Assembly (NCBI GenBank): GCA_900552775.1
Contig: USAP01000036.1
Span: 1 to 12,077 of the forward strand
From: an uncultured Eubacteriales bacterium
GTDB lineage: Bacteria > Bacillota > Clostridia > UMGS1883 > UMGS1540
Direction: 5' to 3'
Length of the DNA: 12,077 nucleotides
Positions 1-8,213 of this stretch are shown piece by piece; position 1 is the stretch's first letter; each line of letters opens with the position of its first letter. The notes under the pieces were generated by a model. The model did not search any database. It had not been told where the DNA came from and saw only the letters and a list, made by a program, of their open reading frames with translations. The position numbers and the translations under genes are program-made.

Positions 1-1008
1 GAAAATCTGAAAGTAAACCGTATAACATTCAGTGGGGATAGTGACTGGTTCAATCATCTTTATGTTCTTGATATAAAGGAATATAATGGAAAACTGCTGA
101 TGGGCTCAATGGGTAATGGATTAATATTATACGACTATATTAATAACAGTTGCACAAAACTGACTACAAAGAACGGGCTGCACAATAATTCCATTAAAAC
201 TGTGCTGACAGATCAGGATAATAATGTATGGGTATCGAGCAACAAAGGTATTTCCAGAGTCAATCTAACAGATAACAGCATTATCCATTATGGAAAAGAT
301 AATGGCATATCCGAAGAAGAATTCAGTGAAATATGTGGTGTTAAACGTCATAACGGTGAACTTGTATTTGGAAGCAGAAGGGGAATTCTTGTGTTCAGGG
401 GTAATGAAATAGTGAAAAATGAGAGAAAGCCAAAAGTCTTTATAACAGACATGCTGACTAATGGTACATCATTAAAATTTAATTCCGAGCACAGTGAGCT
501 GGTACTGGATTATTATGACAGGAATGTAGCGTTCAGATTTACCGGACTACAGTTGTCCAATCCAGGAGGATTAAAGTATTACTATAAGCTTGAAGGTTTT
601 GACAACGAATGGCAGCTAACTAACAGTACTCAGAGAACTGCAAGATACACCAACTTGCCTGAGGGCGATTATATATTTATTGTAAAAGCCAGTAATGAAG
701 ATGGTTTTGTTAGCGAACATCCAGCCCAATTGAGTTTCACCGTAAAGCCACCATTTGTACGTAGCGGACTGGCATACTTTATTTATTTCTTACTGTTTGT
801 CGTCCTTATGTATATATCTTATTTGATATTAAAAGCTTTCTATAGAAAGAAAAAAGAAGTACTTGCAGCAAATCTTGAGGCTAAGCAGGCTGAAGAAATT
901 ACACAATACAAGCTTCAGTTCTTTACGGACGTGTCGCATGAGTTCAGGACACCTCTCACTCTCATTGAGATACCTTTGGAGTCGGCAATCAATAATTTAA
1001 AAATGTGA
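1..1008 (+). CDS. C-terminally truncated two-component sensor (propeller/Y_Y_Y/histidine kinase), partial at both ends
   Basis: The reading frame is open from base 1, so the N-terminus lies outside the window. Bases 1 to about 420 encode two-component-regulator propeller repeats (for example NGLILYD, NNVWVSSNKGISRV, GELVFGSRRGILVF). About 480-735 encode a Y_Y_Y domain (YYYKLEGFDNEW, ARYTNLPEGDYIF). One membrane helix lies at about 766-846, followed by a charged linker and a HisKA start, FFTDVSHEFRTPLTLI, with the phospho-accepting His at 937-939. Such proteins sense glycans or sugars outside the cell and signal through a kinase, often fused to a receiver and AraC domain as in hybrid two-component systems. 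Here translation stops at 1006-1008, about 22 residues past the His. The ATPase domain is therefore absent and the product could not phosphorylate itself. The DNA is AT-richer than everything downstream. I read this as a gene cut by a junction near 1,000, probably an assembly joint. The propeller/Y_Y_Y/HK family call is secure; the original C-terminal architecture is unknown. Confidence 0.85.
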   Translation, partial: ENLKVNRITFSGDSDWFNHLYVLDIKEYNGKLLMGSMGNGLILYDYINNSCTKLTTKNGLHNNSIKTVLTDQDNNVWVSSNKGISRVNLTDNSIIHYGKDNGISEEEFSEICGVKRHNGELVFGSRRGILVFRGNEIVKNERKPKVFITDMLTNGTSLKFNSEHSELVLDYYDRNVAFRFTGLQLSNPGGLKYYYKLEGFDNEWQLTNSTQRTARYTNLPEGDYIFIVKASNEDGFVSEHPAQLSFTVKPPFVRSGLAYFIYFLLFVVLMYISYLILKAFYRKKKEVLAANLEAKQAEEITQYKLQFFTDVSHEFRTPLTLIEIPLESAINNLKM

Positions 1009-1027
1009 TGTTGATACGGCGAGATAC

Positions 1028-1897
1028 ATGGATTGCGGAGAAAACACGGTAAAAAACAGCAAGCTTATGGACCGTGGCAAGCTTATAACAGTGACACAGC
1101 ATCCGCGTTTTGTTGCCTTTCCGGAGCACACGCATGACTATATAGAAATGGTTTATATGTGCAGCGGCAAGACTGAGCATGTTATAAACGGAGCTTCGCT
1201 GACGCTCTCGGAAGGTGAACTGCTGCTTTTGGGACAGGGAGCTGTTCAGGAAATTCTGCCCGCCGGAGAAAATGATATAGCTATAAACTTTATTGTTTTG
1301 CCCGAGTTTTTCAACACACCCATGCTTATGATGGGAGATGAGGAAACCCCTTTGAGACATTTTTTGATAGACTGCATGAAAAGCAAAAGAAAGAATGCTT
1401 CATATATGCATTTTAAGGTTTCGGACGTGCTTCCGGTGCAAAATCTGCTTGAAAATCTGACATGGGCATTGCTTTTTAATGTGCCGAACAGGCGTATGAT
1501 AAATCAAAACACCATGGGACTTTTGCTTTTAAATCTGATGAACTGCACGGAAAACCTAACCGTAGGTTCACAGCGTGACGAAGCTGTGCTTGACGTTTTA
1601 AGATATGTTGAAGAAAACTACAAAAATGCCTCTCTCTCTGATTTGGCAGAGGAGAAACACTATGATTTTGCGTGGTATTCAAGATTCATAAAAAGAAAAA
1701 CCGGCAGCACTTTCACAGAACTTGTTCAGCAGAAAAGACTTTCGCAGGCGGTATTTTGCCTCAAAAATACAAATATGACTATAGAGGACATTGCTATTTC
1801 CGTTGGGTATAATAATGTAAGTTACTTTCACAGGCTCTTTAAACAGAACTTCGGACAAACGCCGAGTGAATACAAAAATGCAAATAAGGACATATAA
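1028..1897 (+). CDS. AraC-family transcriptional regulator, probable rhamnose operon activator, N-terminus probably truncated
   Basis: The 289-residue protein has an N-terminal cupin-like sensor (residues about 20-95, metal/ligand-type HTHDYIE at 34-40, ILPAGENDIAINF at 76-88). Its C-terminal AraC DNA-binding domain (about 185-285) has two helix-turn-helix units, at about 202-224 and 251-274, ending in the typical DIAISVGYNNVSYFHRLFKQ and FGQTPSEY. It lies directly upstream of rhaB on the same strand, so a role as sugar-responsive activator of rhaBAD is likely, by analogy with RhaS/RhaR; this is inference. The start is doubtful. No good ribosome site precedes ATG 1028. The frame stays open back to a stop at 998-1000, and the extra codons (KCDVDTARY) read smoothly into MDCGENTV, like the usual N-terminus of such regulators. 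I infer that the true start lay further upstream and was lost at the junction near 1,000. ATG 1067 is a poorer alternative. Confidence 0.85.
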   Translation: MDCGENTVKNSKLMDRGKLITVTQHPRFVAFPEHTHDYIEMVYMCSGKTEHVINGASLTLSEGELLLLGQGAVQEILPAGENDIAINFIVLPEFFNTPMLMMGDEETPLRHFLIDCMKSKRKNASYMHFKVSDVLPVQNLLENLTWALLFNVPNRRMINQNTMGLLLLNLMNCTENLTVGSQRDEAVLDVLRYVEENYKNASLSDLAEEKHYDFAWYSRFIKRKTGSTFTELVQQKRLSQAVFCLKNTNMTIEDIAISVGYNNVSYFHRLFKQNFGQTPSEYKNANKDI

Positions 1898-1924
1898 AAG
1901 AGTCAAATGGAGTTCTTTATTTTT

Positions 1925-1951
1925 TTGACTTAAGGATATAAAATATATTAT
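1925..1951 (+). promoter_or_regulatory. possible rhaBAD promoter (first candidate)
   Basis: TTGACT at 1925-1930 is followed after 15 bases by TATTAT at 1946-1951, just after the regulator's stop. The spacer is short, so this is tentative. If used, the transcript would have a roughly 100-base leader containing the nested inverted repeats at 1955-2029. Confidence 0.3.
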
Positions 1952-1954
1952 GGC

Positions 1955-2029
1955 AAACCACTTTGTAACACATGTTGTAATACGGCGGTCTTTTTTGAGA
2001 TAAAAGACCGCCTGAGGCGAAAGTGGTTT
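1955..2029 (+). promoter_or_regulatory. nested inverted repeats upstream of rhaB (structured leader or operator)
   Basis: AAACCACTTT (1955-1964) is perfectly complementary to AAAGTGGTTT (2020-2029), forming a 10-bp outer stem. Inside it, GGCGGTCTTTT (1984-1994) pairs perfectly with AAAAGACCGCC (2002-2012) around a 7-base loop. The left side of the outer loop also carries TTGTAA twice (1963-1968, 1975-1980). No T-run follows the inner hairpin, so it is not a standard intrinsic terminator. Placed between the regulator and rhaB, it may be a folded mRNA leader, an attenuation element, or DNA binding sites for the AraC protein. The pairing is seen directly; the function is inferred. Confidence 0.6.
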
Positions 2030-2031
2030 AA

Positions 2032-2040
2032 TATGATAAT
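2032..2040 (+). promoter_or_regulatory. possible activator-dependent -10 element for rhaBAD (second candidate)
   Basis: TATGAT at 2032-2037 overlaps GATAAT at 2035-2040, about 20 bases before the rhaB start. No matching -35 box lies at the expected distance, as is common for promoters that need an AraC-type activator. In that case the inverted repeats just upstream would be operator DNA rather than leader RNA. Confidence 0.3.
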
Positions 2041-2058
2041 AGGACGGTGATTTAAGAT

Positions 2059-3420
2059 ATGAAATACCATCTTGCCATTGATCTCGGAGCTTCCGGCGGC
2101 AGACATATTCTGGGATGTGTTTCGGACGGAAAACTTGTTTTTTCTGAGGTGCACAGATTCGGAGATTATTTAAAGCGTGACGGTGAAAAACTTACGTGGG
2201 ACACGGAAATGCTTTTTTCGGAAATAGTCACGGGACTTAAAAAATGTGCCGAAGCGGGAAAAATCCCCGAGACGGTTGCAATAGACACATGGGGCGTTGA
2301 TTATGTTCTTCTCGATAAAGACGAAAAAGAAATTCTGCCCGTATACAGCTACAGGGATGACAGAACTTCAGGCGCTGTAGAAAACGTTGAAAAGCATATA
2401 AGCGCACAAAGGCTTTATGAACTTACGGGCATGCAGAAAATGCGTTTTAATACCGTATATCAGCTTTTCTGTGACAAGGAAAGCGGAAGACTTGAAAAAG
2501 CAGAGCATTTTCTTATGATGCCGGAGTATCTTTCATATAAGCTTACGGGCATTATGAAAAACGAATATACAATAGCTTCAACAAGCGGAATGATTAACGC
2601 GGAAGAAAAGGATTGGGACAAAGAAATACTTATGTCTTTGGGATATCCCGAAAAACTTTTTAAAACTCCGCTGCCGCCGTGTACAGAGGTGGGTTCATTC
2701 TCCGATGAGGTAAAAAAGGCGGTCGGCTTTGATGCAAAAGTAGTCTTCTGCCCGTCGCATGATACTGCGAGCGCTGTTGCGGGATGTCCGCTTTCGGAAA
2801 ATGATATGTACATATCATCCGGCACATGGAGCCTTATAGGAATTGAAAGTCCCAAGGCTTTTTTGACAGATGATATGAGACGTGCAAACTTTACAAATGA
2901 GGGCGGCATTGAATACCGTTTCAGATTCCTTAAAAACTACGTTGGCATGTGGCTGCTTCAGAGCATACGCCGCGATATCAATAAAGAAAAATCGTATGAT
3001 GAAATGATGTTTATGGCTGAAAATACGGAGGACGTCCGCAGAATAGACGTAAATGATGATGCGTTTCTGGCACCCGACAGTATGGTTGAAGCAATAAGAA
3101 AATATTTAAACGATCCCGCGCTTTCGCTTGATAAAATATTGCATATTGTTTATCACTCACTGGCGGAATCTTATAAAAATGCTACAGAAGAGATAGAAAA
3201 ACTTTCCGGAAAGAAAATAGAAACTATTCGGATAGTGGGCGGCGGTTCCAAAGATAAATATCTTAATGCGCTGACGGAAAAGTATACGGGGAAAAAAGTT
3301 GCCGCGGGGCCTACCGAGGCAACCGCAACCGGAAATCTTATTTCCCAGCTTATATATTCGGGTGAATGCAAAAACCTTGATGATGCAAGAGAACTTGTAA
3401 AGAGGTCTTTTGTGAATTAA
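2059..3420 (+). CDS. rhaB: Rhamnulokinase
   Basis: ATP-dependent cytoplasmic kinase of the FGGY sugar-kinase family that phosphorylates L-rhamnulose to L-rhamnulose-1-phosphate. The 453 residues match the family length. The N-terminal ATPase-fold lobe starts with DLGASGGR (8-15) and includes DTWGVDY (76-82) and YRDDRTSG (98-105). SHDTASAVAG (233-242) carries the presumed catalytic Asp235, matching Asp237 of the E. coli enzyme. SSGTWSLIG (253-261), NFTNEGG (277-283) and the nucleotide-binding GGGSKDKYLN (from 394) complete the C-terminal lobe. The start ATG at 2059 is preceded by AGGACGG (2041-2047), a moderate site at a slightly long distance. It is the first gene of rhaBAD, and 65 bases separate it from rhaA. 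Recognition is by several family motifs and by the adjacent isomerase and aldolase. Confidence 0.97.
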   Translation: MKYHLAIDLGASGGRHILGCVSDGKLVFSEVHRFGDYLKRDGEKLTWDTEMLFSEIVTGLKKCAEAGKIPETVAIDTWGVDYVLLDKDEKEILPVYSYRDDRTSGAVENVEKHISAQRLYELTGMQKMRFNTVYQLFCDKESGRLEKAEHFLMMPEYLSYKLTGIMKNEYTIASTSGMINAEEKDWDKEILMSLGYPEKLFKTPLPPCTEVGSFSDEVKKAVGFDAKVVFCPSHDTASAVAGCPLSENDMYISSGTWSLIGIESPKAFLTDDMRRANFTNEGGIEYRFRFLKNYVGMWLLQSIRRDINKEKSYDEMMFMAENTEDVRRIDVNDDAFLAPDSMVEAIRKYLNDPALSLDKILHIVYHSLAESYKNATEEIEKLSGKKIETIRIVGGGSKDKYLNALTEKYTGKKVAAGPTEATATGNLISQLIYSGECKNLDDARELVKRSFVN

Positions 3421-3433
3421 ACGATAAGTAATC

Positions 3434-3462
3434 TGAGTCGAACATAACTATGTCCGGACTCA
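3434..3462 (+). other. hairpin between rhaB and rhaA
   Basis: TGAGTC (3434-3439) pairs with GACTCA (3457-3462), and inside it ACAT (3442-3445) pairs with ATGT (3450-3453) around a four-base loop. No T-run follows and the rhaA ribosome site starts about 10 bases later. It may be an mRNA processing or stability element within the operon; a function is not proven. Confidence 0.4.
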
Positions 3463-3485
3463 AATAAAAGAAAAGGAGACTCTAT

Positions 3486-4727
3486 ATGAACAGATATGAA
3501 GAGGCAAAAAAAATATATGAAAGCTTCGGAATTGATACCGAGGCGGCTATAAAAAAGCTTTCGGAAACCACAATATCTCTTCACTGCTGGCAGGGTGATG
3601 ATGTTACGGGCTTTGACAGCCGCGAAGCGCTTTCCGGAGGAATTCAAACGACGGGAAATTACCCGGGTAAGGCAAGAACTCCGAAGGAGCTGATGGCGGA
3701 TTTTGACAAAGCGGCATCGCTTATTCCCGGCAAACTTAAACTTAACCTTCACGCGTGCTATGCAATTTTCGAGGACGGTGAGTTTGCAGACCGTGACGCG
3801 CTGCAGCCAAAGCACTTTAAGGCATGGGTTGATTTTGCCAAGGAAAGAGGAATGGGTATCGATTTTAATCCCACATTCTTTTCGCACTCCATGGTGCGTG
3901 ATAATCTGACGCTTTCATCGCCCTGCGGTGATGTTCGTAAATTCTGGATTGAGCACGGCAAAAGATGCCTTGAAATTTCAGAGTATTTTGCAAACGAAAC
4001 GGGTGTTCCGTGTGTTATGAATATCTGGATTCCGGACGGATTTAAGGATATTCCGGCAGACAGGCTTGCACCGCGCAGACGTTTTGCGGAATCACTTGAT
4101 GAAATATTAAGCGTGCCGTACGATAAGAGCAAAGTATTTGTTTGCCTTGAGTCGAAAGTATTCGGCATAGGACTCGAATCATACACTGTAGGCAGTGCGG
4201 AATTTTGTATGAATTATGTTGCCAAGAAAGGTATAACGCCTCTTATGGACAACGGACATTATCATCCGACAGAACTTGTTTCGGACAAAATTTCATCAAT
4301 GCTGCTCTTTAACGACCATATTGCCCTTCATATTACGCGCGGCGTAAGATGGGACAGTGACCATGTTGTTTTGTTTGATGACGAGACGCGTGAAATAGCA
4401 AAAGAAATCGTAAGAAACGATGCTCTTTCTAAGGTGTTTATAGCAACAGATTATTTCGATGCGTCGATAAACAGAATATCCGCATGGGTAACAGGAGCCA
4501 GAAGTGTTTCGAAGGCGTTGCTTTTTGCACTTTTGCAGCCTTCGGATGAAATGAAAAAGCTTCAGGAAGAAAGCCGGTTTACAGAGCTTATGGTGCTTTC
4601 TGAAGAGGCGAAAACGCTTCCGTTCGGAGACGTATGGGCAGAATACTTAAAACGCGAGGATGTTCCCGCATGTTACATAAAAGATATTAAAGACTATGAA
4701 GAAAAGGAGCTTTCACAGAGAGCATGA
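3486..4727 (+). CDS. rhaA: L-rhamnose isomerase
   Basis: Cytoplasmic metal-dependent isomerase converting L-rhamnose to L-rhamnulose, the first catabolic step. The 413 residues are close to the 419 of E. coli RhaA. Clear family blocks are LHCWQGDDVTGFD (32-44), NLHACYA (87-93), GIDFNPTFFSH (124-134), ESKVFGIGLESYT (222-234), MDNGHYHPTE (254-263) and RWDSDHVV (288-295). With a constant offset of 12 from E. coli, the metal ligands fall at Glu222, Asp255, His282, Asp290, Asp292 and Asp322, all present, so the enzyme should be active. The start ATG is set by AAGGAGA at 3473-3479, six bases upstream. Its stop overlaps the rhaD start by four bases (ATGA), indicating coupled translation. Confidence 0.98.
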   Translation: MNRYEEAKKIYESFGIDTEAAIKKLSETTISLHCWQGDDVTGFDSREALSGGIQTTGNYPGKARTPKELMADFDKAASLIPGKLKLNLHACYAIFEDGEFADRDALQPKHFKAWVDFAKERGMGIDFNPTFFSHSMVRDNLTLSSPCGDVRKFWIEHGKRCLEISEYFANETGVPCVMNIWIPDGFKDIPADRLAPRRRFAESLDEILSVPYDKSKVFVCLESKVFGIGLESYTVGSAEFCMNYVAKKGITPLMDNGHYHPTELVSDKISSMLLFNDHIALHITRGVRWDSDHVVLFDDETREIAKEIVRNDALSKVFIATDYFDASINRISAWVTGARSVSKALLFALLQPSDEMKKLQEESRFTELMVLSEEAKTLPFGDVWAEYLKREDVPACYIKDIKDYEEKELSQRA

Positions 4728-5539
4728 AAAACATTTTACACGCACCGTTTATAGAAGAAATGAAGGACGCAACTTCAAATATGTACCGTCTCGGCTGGGA
4801 TGAAAGAAACGGCGGTAACATAAGCTATATGCTTGATACGGAGGAAGTAACACAGTATCTGTATCTTGACAAAGTTATAAGAACAATTCCCATAGGGTTT
4901 GACGCTTCGGCGCTTCGCGGCAAAGTATTTATAGTTACCGGAACGGGAAAATATTTCAAAAACGTTAAGTATGATCTGGAGGACAATTTAGGTATTATAA
5001 AAATTGCAGATGACGGCGTTACGGCAGAGCTTTTATGGGGCTTTGAAGACGGAGGAAAATTTACAAGCGAACTTCCGGCACATCTTATGAGCCATCATGC
5101 AAGGCTTTCCGCAGACCCCGAGCATCGCATAGTAATGCACAGCCATCCGACAAATATTCTTGCGATGACTTATGTTCATGAGCTTGATGAAAAGAAATTT
5201 ACTCATTCTCTTTGGGAAATGTGCACAGAGTGCATTGTTGTATTTCCGGACGGCGTGGGCGTTCTTCCGTGGATGCTTTGCGGAACTAATGAAATAGGTA
5301 TGGCAACAGCGGAAAAAATGAAGGAATTCCGCTTGGTTGTATGGGGAATGCACGGGATGTATGCTGCCGGCAGAACTATGGATGAAACATTCGGACTTAT
5401 CGAAACGGTTGAAAAAGCGGCTCAGGTTTATATGCTCACCGCAGGACTTCCGAGAGTGGGAACGATTACGGATGAACAGCTTAAGCTGCTCGGAGATTCT
5501 TTCGGAGTAAAATACAGAAAAGATTTTCTAAATTTATAA
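4724..5539 (+). CDS. rhaD: Rhamnulose-1-phosphate aldolase
   Basis: Class II zinc aldolase of the AraD/FucA fold that splits L-rhamnulose-1-phosphate into dihydroxyacetone phosphate and L-lactaldehyde. At 271 residues it is nearly the E. coli length. The zinc ligands are visible as His139 and His141 in MHSHPTN and His210 in GMHGMYAAG, and Glu116 in SELPAH is the catalytic base position (E. coli His141, His143, His212, Glu117). WDERNGGNISY (25-35) and TGTGKYF (72-78) are phosphate-binding segments typical of RhaD. The start overlaps the rhaA stop in ATGA. An AAGGAG lies rather far upstream (4704-4709), so reinitiation after rhaA is likely. It is the last gene of the operon, followed by a terminator 12 bases on. 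No gene for handling lactaldehyde is in the window. Confidence 0.97.
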   Translation: MKNILHAPFIEEMKDATSNMYRLGWDERNGGNISYMLDTEEVTQYLYLDKVIRTIPIGFDASALRGKVFIVTGTGKYFKNVKYDLEDNLGIIKIADDGVTAELLWGFEDGGKFTSELPAHLMSHHARLSADPEHRIVMHSHPTNILAMTYVHELDEKKFTHSLWEMCTECIVVFPDGVGVLPWMLCGTNEIGMATAEKMKEFRLVVWGMHGMYAAGRTMDETFGLIETVEKAAQVYMLTAGLPRVGTITDEQLKLLGDSFGVKYRKDFLNL

Positions 5540-5551
5540 ACAGAAATTTTT

Positions 5552-5597
5552 AAAATACGCAGGAGATAGGCAAATGTGTCTTTTGCGTATTTTTTTT
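5552..5597 (+). terminator. intrinsic terminator after rhaD
   Basis: AAAATACGCA (5552-5561) is fully complementary to TGCGTATTTT (5584-5593), and the descending arm runs into a T tract to 5597. The loop is long (22 bases) and could partly pair. The position, 12 bases after the rhaD stop and before the atp promoter, fits the end of the rha transcript. Confidence 0.8.
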
Positions 5598-5669
5598 GTG
5601 CAACGTGGAAAATAATATATGAAGAATTTGTGAAATGTTAAAAAGCCGTTAAGATTTTTTGCAAAAAGC

Positions 5670-5698
5670 TTGCATTTGCCAAATTTTGCTGATATAAT
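5670..5698 (+). promoter_or_regulatory. promoter of the atp operon
   Basis: TTGCAT (5670-5675), a 17-base spacer and a perfect TATAAT (5693-5698), with TG one base upstream of it forming an extended -10 (TGATATAAT). Transcription would start near 5705, giving a leader of about 25 bases before the atpI start at 5730. This is the best sigma-A type promoter in the window. A short inverted repeat, TGCAA/TTGCA (5660-5664/5670-5674), overlaps the -35 box. Confidence 0.8.
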
Positions 5699-5729
5699 AC
5701 AGAATATATACGGAAAGGGAGACTTATAT

Positions 5730-6112
5730 ATGGATCGCACGCTGCTTAAAGAAATTAAAAATATGTCATTGATGCTCATTCCGTGCACGCTGCTTATGGT
5801 TGCGGCTTTTTATATAGCAGGATACGGCGGAACGGGAGCGGTTTTGGGAGCGCTGATAGGATATGCGGCGGCTCTTTTGAATTATTTTCTTTTGGCTCTT
5901 ACGATAGATATATCCGTCAAGCGTAAAAACAGTGTACAGGCGTTTATGGGACTTTCGTATACCTTGCGGCTTGTTATAATTGCGACCGCTGTGATCTTTG
6001 CAATAAAGTCTGATTATATAAATTATATTGCCGCTGTTATACCTCTTGTATTTCCGCGCATAATAATACTTATCACAAAAGCTCACAGGAGCAAGAAACA
6101 CGGAGATGAAGC

Positions 6113-6116
<4 letters not shown>
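5730..6116 (+). CDS. atpI: ATP synthase subunit I (AtpI)
   Basis: Small membrane protein of 128 residues with four predicted helices at about 11-30, 36-59, 75-94 and 97-116, and a basic C-terminus (KAHRSKKHGDE). AtpI proteins are thought to help assemble the c-ring and are often the first gene of atp operons; their sequence is poorly conserved, so the call rests on length, topology and position directly before atpB. The start ATG 5730 is chosen because GAAAGGGAGA (5713-5722) lies seven bases upstream. An in-frame TTG at 5670 would give 20 more residues, but it falls in the promoter's -35 box and lacks a ribosome site. Its stop overlaps the atpB start by four bases. Confidence 0.85.
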
Positions 6117-7134
<1,018 letters not shown>

Positions 7135-7155
7135 TATTTTAAAGGGGTTGATACA

Positions 7156-7662
7156 GTGGAAGAATTTATGTCGTTTGTAACGATAGATGTATGGACGCTT
7201 ATTTTTACGTGGGGAAACCTTATAATACTTTATTTGCTGCTTAAGAAATTTCTCTTTAAGCCCGTGAATAATGTTCTTGACGCACGTGAAAAAGAAATTT
7301 CGGATATGTATTCCGATGCCGAGACAGCTAAGAGCGGCGCGGAAAATATGAGAGACGAATACACAAAACGTCTGACAGGAGCAAAACAAGAGGCCGAAAA
7401 TATTCTCAGCAGTGCAAAAAAACGCGCTCAGATTTCCGAGGAAAAGATAATTTCCGATGCCCGTGCAGAAGCAGGCGGCATCGTTTCGAGAGCTATGGAA
7501 CAGGCGGAAAAAGAACGTGAAAACGCGGTTATCGGCGCAAGAGACGATATTTCTTCAATAGCCGTGAGCATTGCTTCAAAAGTTATAGAAAAGAATATTG
7601 ACGAGGAAGGTCAGCATGAGCTTCTGGACAGGCTTATAGATGAAATGGGAGGCAAATCATGA
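7156..7662 (+). CDS. atpF: ATP synthase F0 subunit b
   Basis: Peripheral stalk protein of 168 residues. One N-terminal membrane helix (about 12-30, WTLIFTWGNLIILYLLL) is followed by LFKPVNNVLDAREKEI, the usual membrane-proximal segment, and then a long charged Ala/Glu/Lys-rich coiled coil that reaches the F1 head and binds the delta subunit. The start is GTG at 7156, eight bases after AAAGGGG (7141-7147). An ATG four codons later (7168) is possible but worse placed. The stop overlaps the atpH start by four bases. Confidence 0.95.
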   Translation: MEEFMSFVTIDVWTLIFTWGNLIILYLLLKKFLFKPVNNVLDAREKEISDMYSDAETAKSGAENMRDEYTKRLTGAKQEAENILSSAKKRAQISEEKIISDARAEAGGIVSRAMEQAEKERENAVIGARDDISSIAVSIASKVIEKNIDEEGQHELLDRLIDEMGGKS

Positions 7663-8213
7663 GTGAGCTTTGCAGCGGATACGGTGCGGCGCTTTATTCT
7701 CTTGCGGCTGAAAACAAAATGGAAAAAAGCGTGCTTTCAGAGCTGCATGAAATTTGCCGTGCGCTTTCGGAAAATCCGGACTATATGAAAGTTTTGGGTA
7801 TGCCGCTGATTCCGTTTGAAGAAAAAGAAAAGCTTATAGATGAGGCTTTTTCGGGTGCACAAGAGTATGTATTGAACTTCTTGAAAATACTTGTGAAAGA
7901 GCACCTTCAGGAAAATATTGAAAAAGCGGCTGAAGAATATGAAGAAGCATATATGAAAGATAGCGGAATGATCCGTGCCGAGGCTGTTTCGGCTGTGCCG
8001 CTTTTTGAAAACGAGCTTGAAAAAATCAATGTGGAGCTTGAAAAAATCACCGGCAAATCCGTGAAAACGGAAAACCGTGTGGACAAGAGTCTTTTGGGCG
8101 GTCTTATTTTAAGATTTGAAGGCAGGCAGATAGATGCAAGCCTTAAAACACGTCTTGAAGGGCTGTTGGGTGAAATCAAAAACCGCGGATTGGAGAGTTT
8201 AAATGCAGATTAA
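7659..8213 (+). CDS. atpH: ATP synthase F1 subunit delta
   Basis: OSCP/delta subunit of 184 residues that joins the b-subunit stalk to the top of the alpha/beta head. The N-terminal helical domain begins [19 protein letters not shown], and the C-terminal part has the family pattern of a conserved Gly-Gly turn ([18 protein letters not shown], about 143-160) close to the end (SLKTRLEGL). The start ATG lies six bases after GGGAGG (7647-7652) within the end of atpF. Its last 11 bases overlap atpA, so the two are likely translationally coupled. Confidence 0.94.
   Translation: MSELCSGYGAALYSLAAENKMEKSVLSELHEICRALSENPDYMKVLGMPLIPFEEKEKLIDEAFSGAQEYVLNFLKILVKEHLQENIEKAAEEYEEAYMKDSGMIRAEAVSAVPLFENELEKINVELEKITGKSVKTENRVDKSLLGGLILRFEGRQIDASLKTRLEGLLGEIKNRGLESLNAD

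Noticed and set aside
1901..1930. Terminator after the AraC-type gene (AGTCAAA/TTTGACT)
   Set aside because: Only 7 AT-rich pairs around a 16-base loop, and the T-run lies before rather than after the closing arm; it also overlaps a candidate -35 box.
2460..2909. Long minus-strand reading frame inside rhaB (and similar ones inside rhaA, atpA, atpG and others)
   Set aside because: They lie opposite well-recognised genes, have no family motifs or ribosome sites, and arise from the codon use of the true strand.
5574..5615. Mini-gene MCLLRIFFVQRGK with an AGGAG-like site after rhaD
   Set aside because: Thirteen codons, lying across the terminator hairpin and T-run; most likely chance.
5670..5729. 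TTG-started extension of atpI by 20 codons
   Set aside because: The extension covers the -35 and -10 boxes, has no ribosome site, and a good site precedes ATG 5730.
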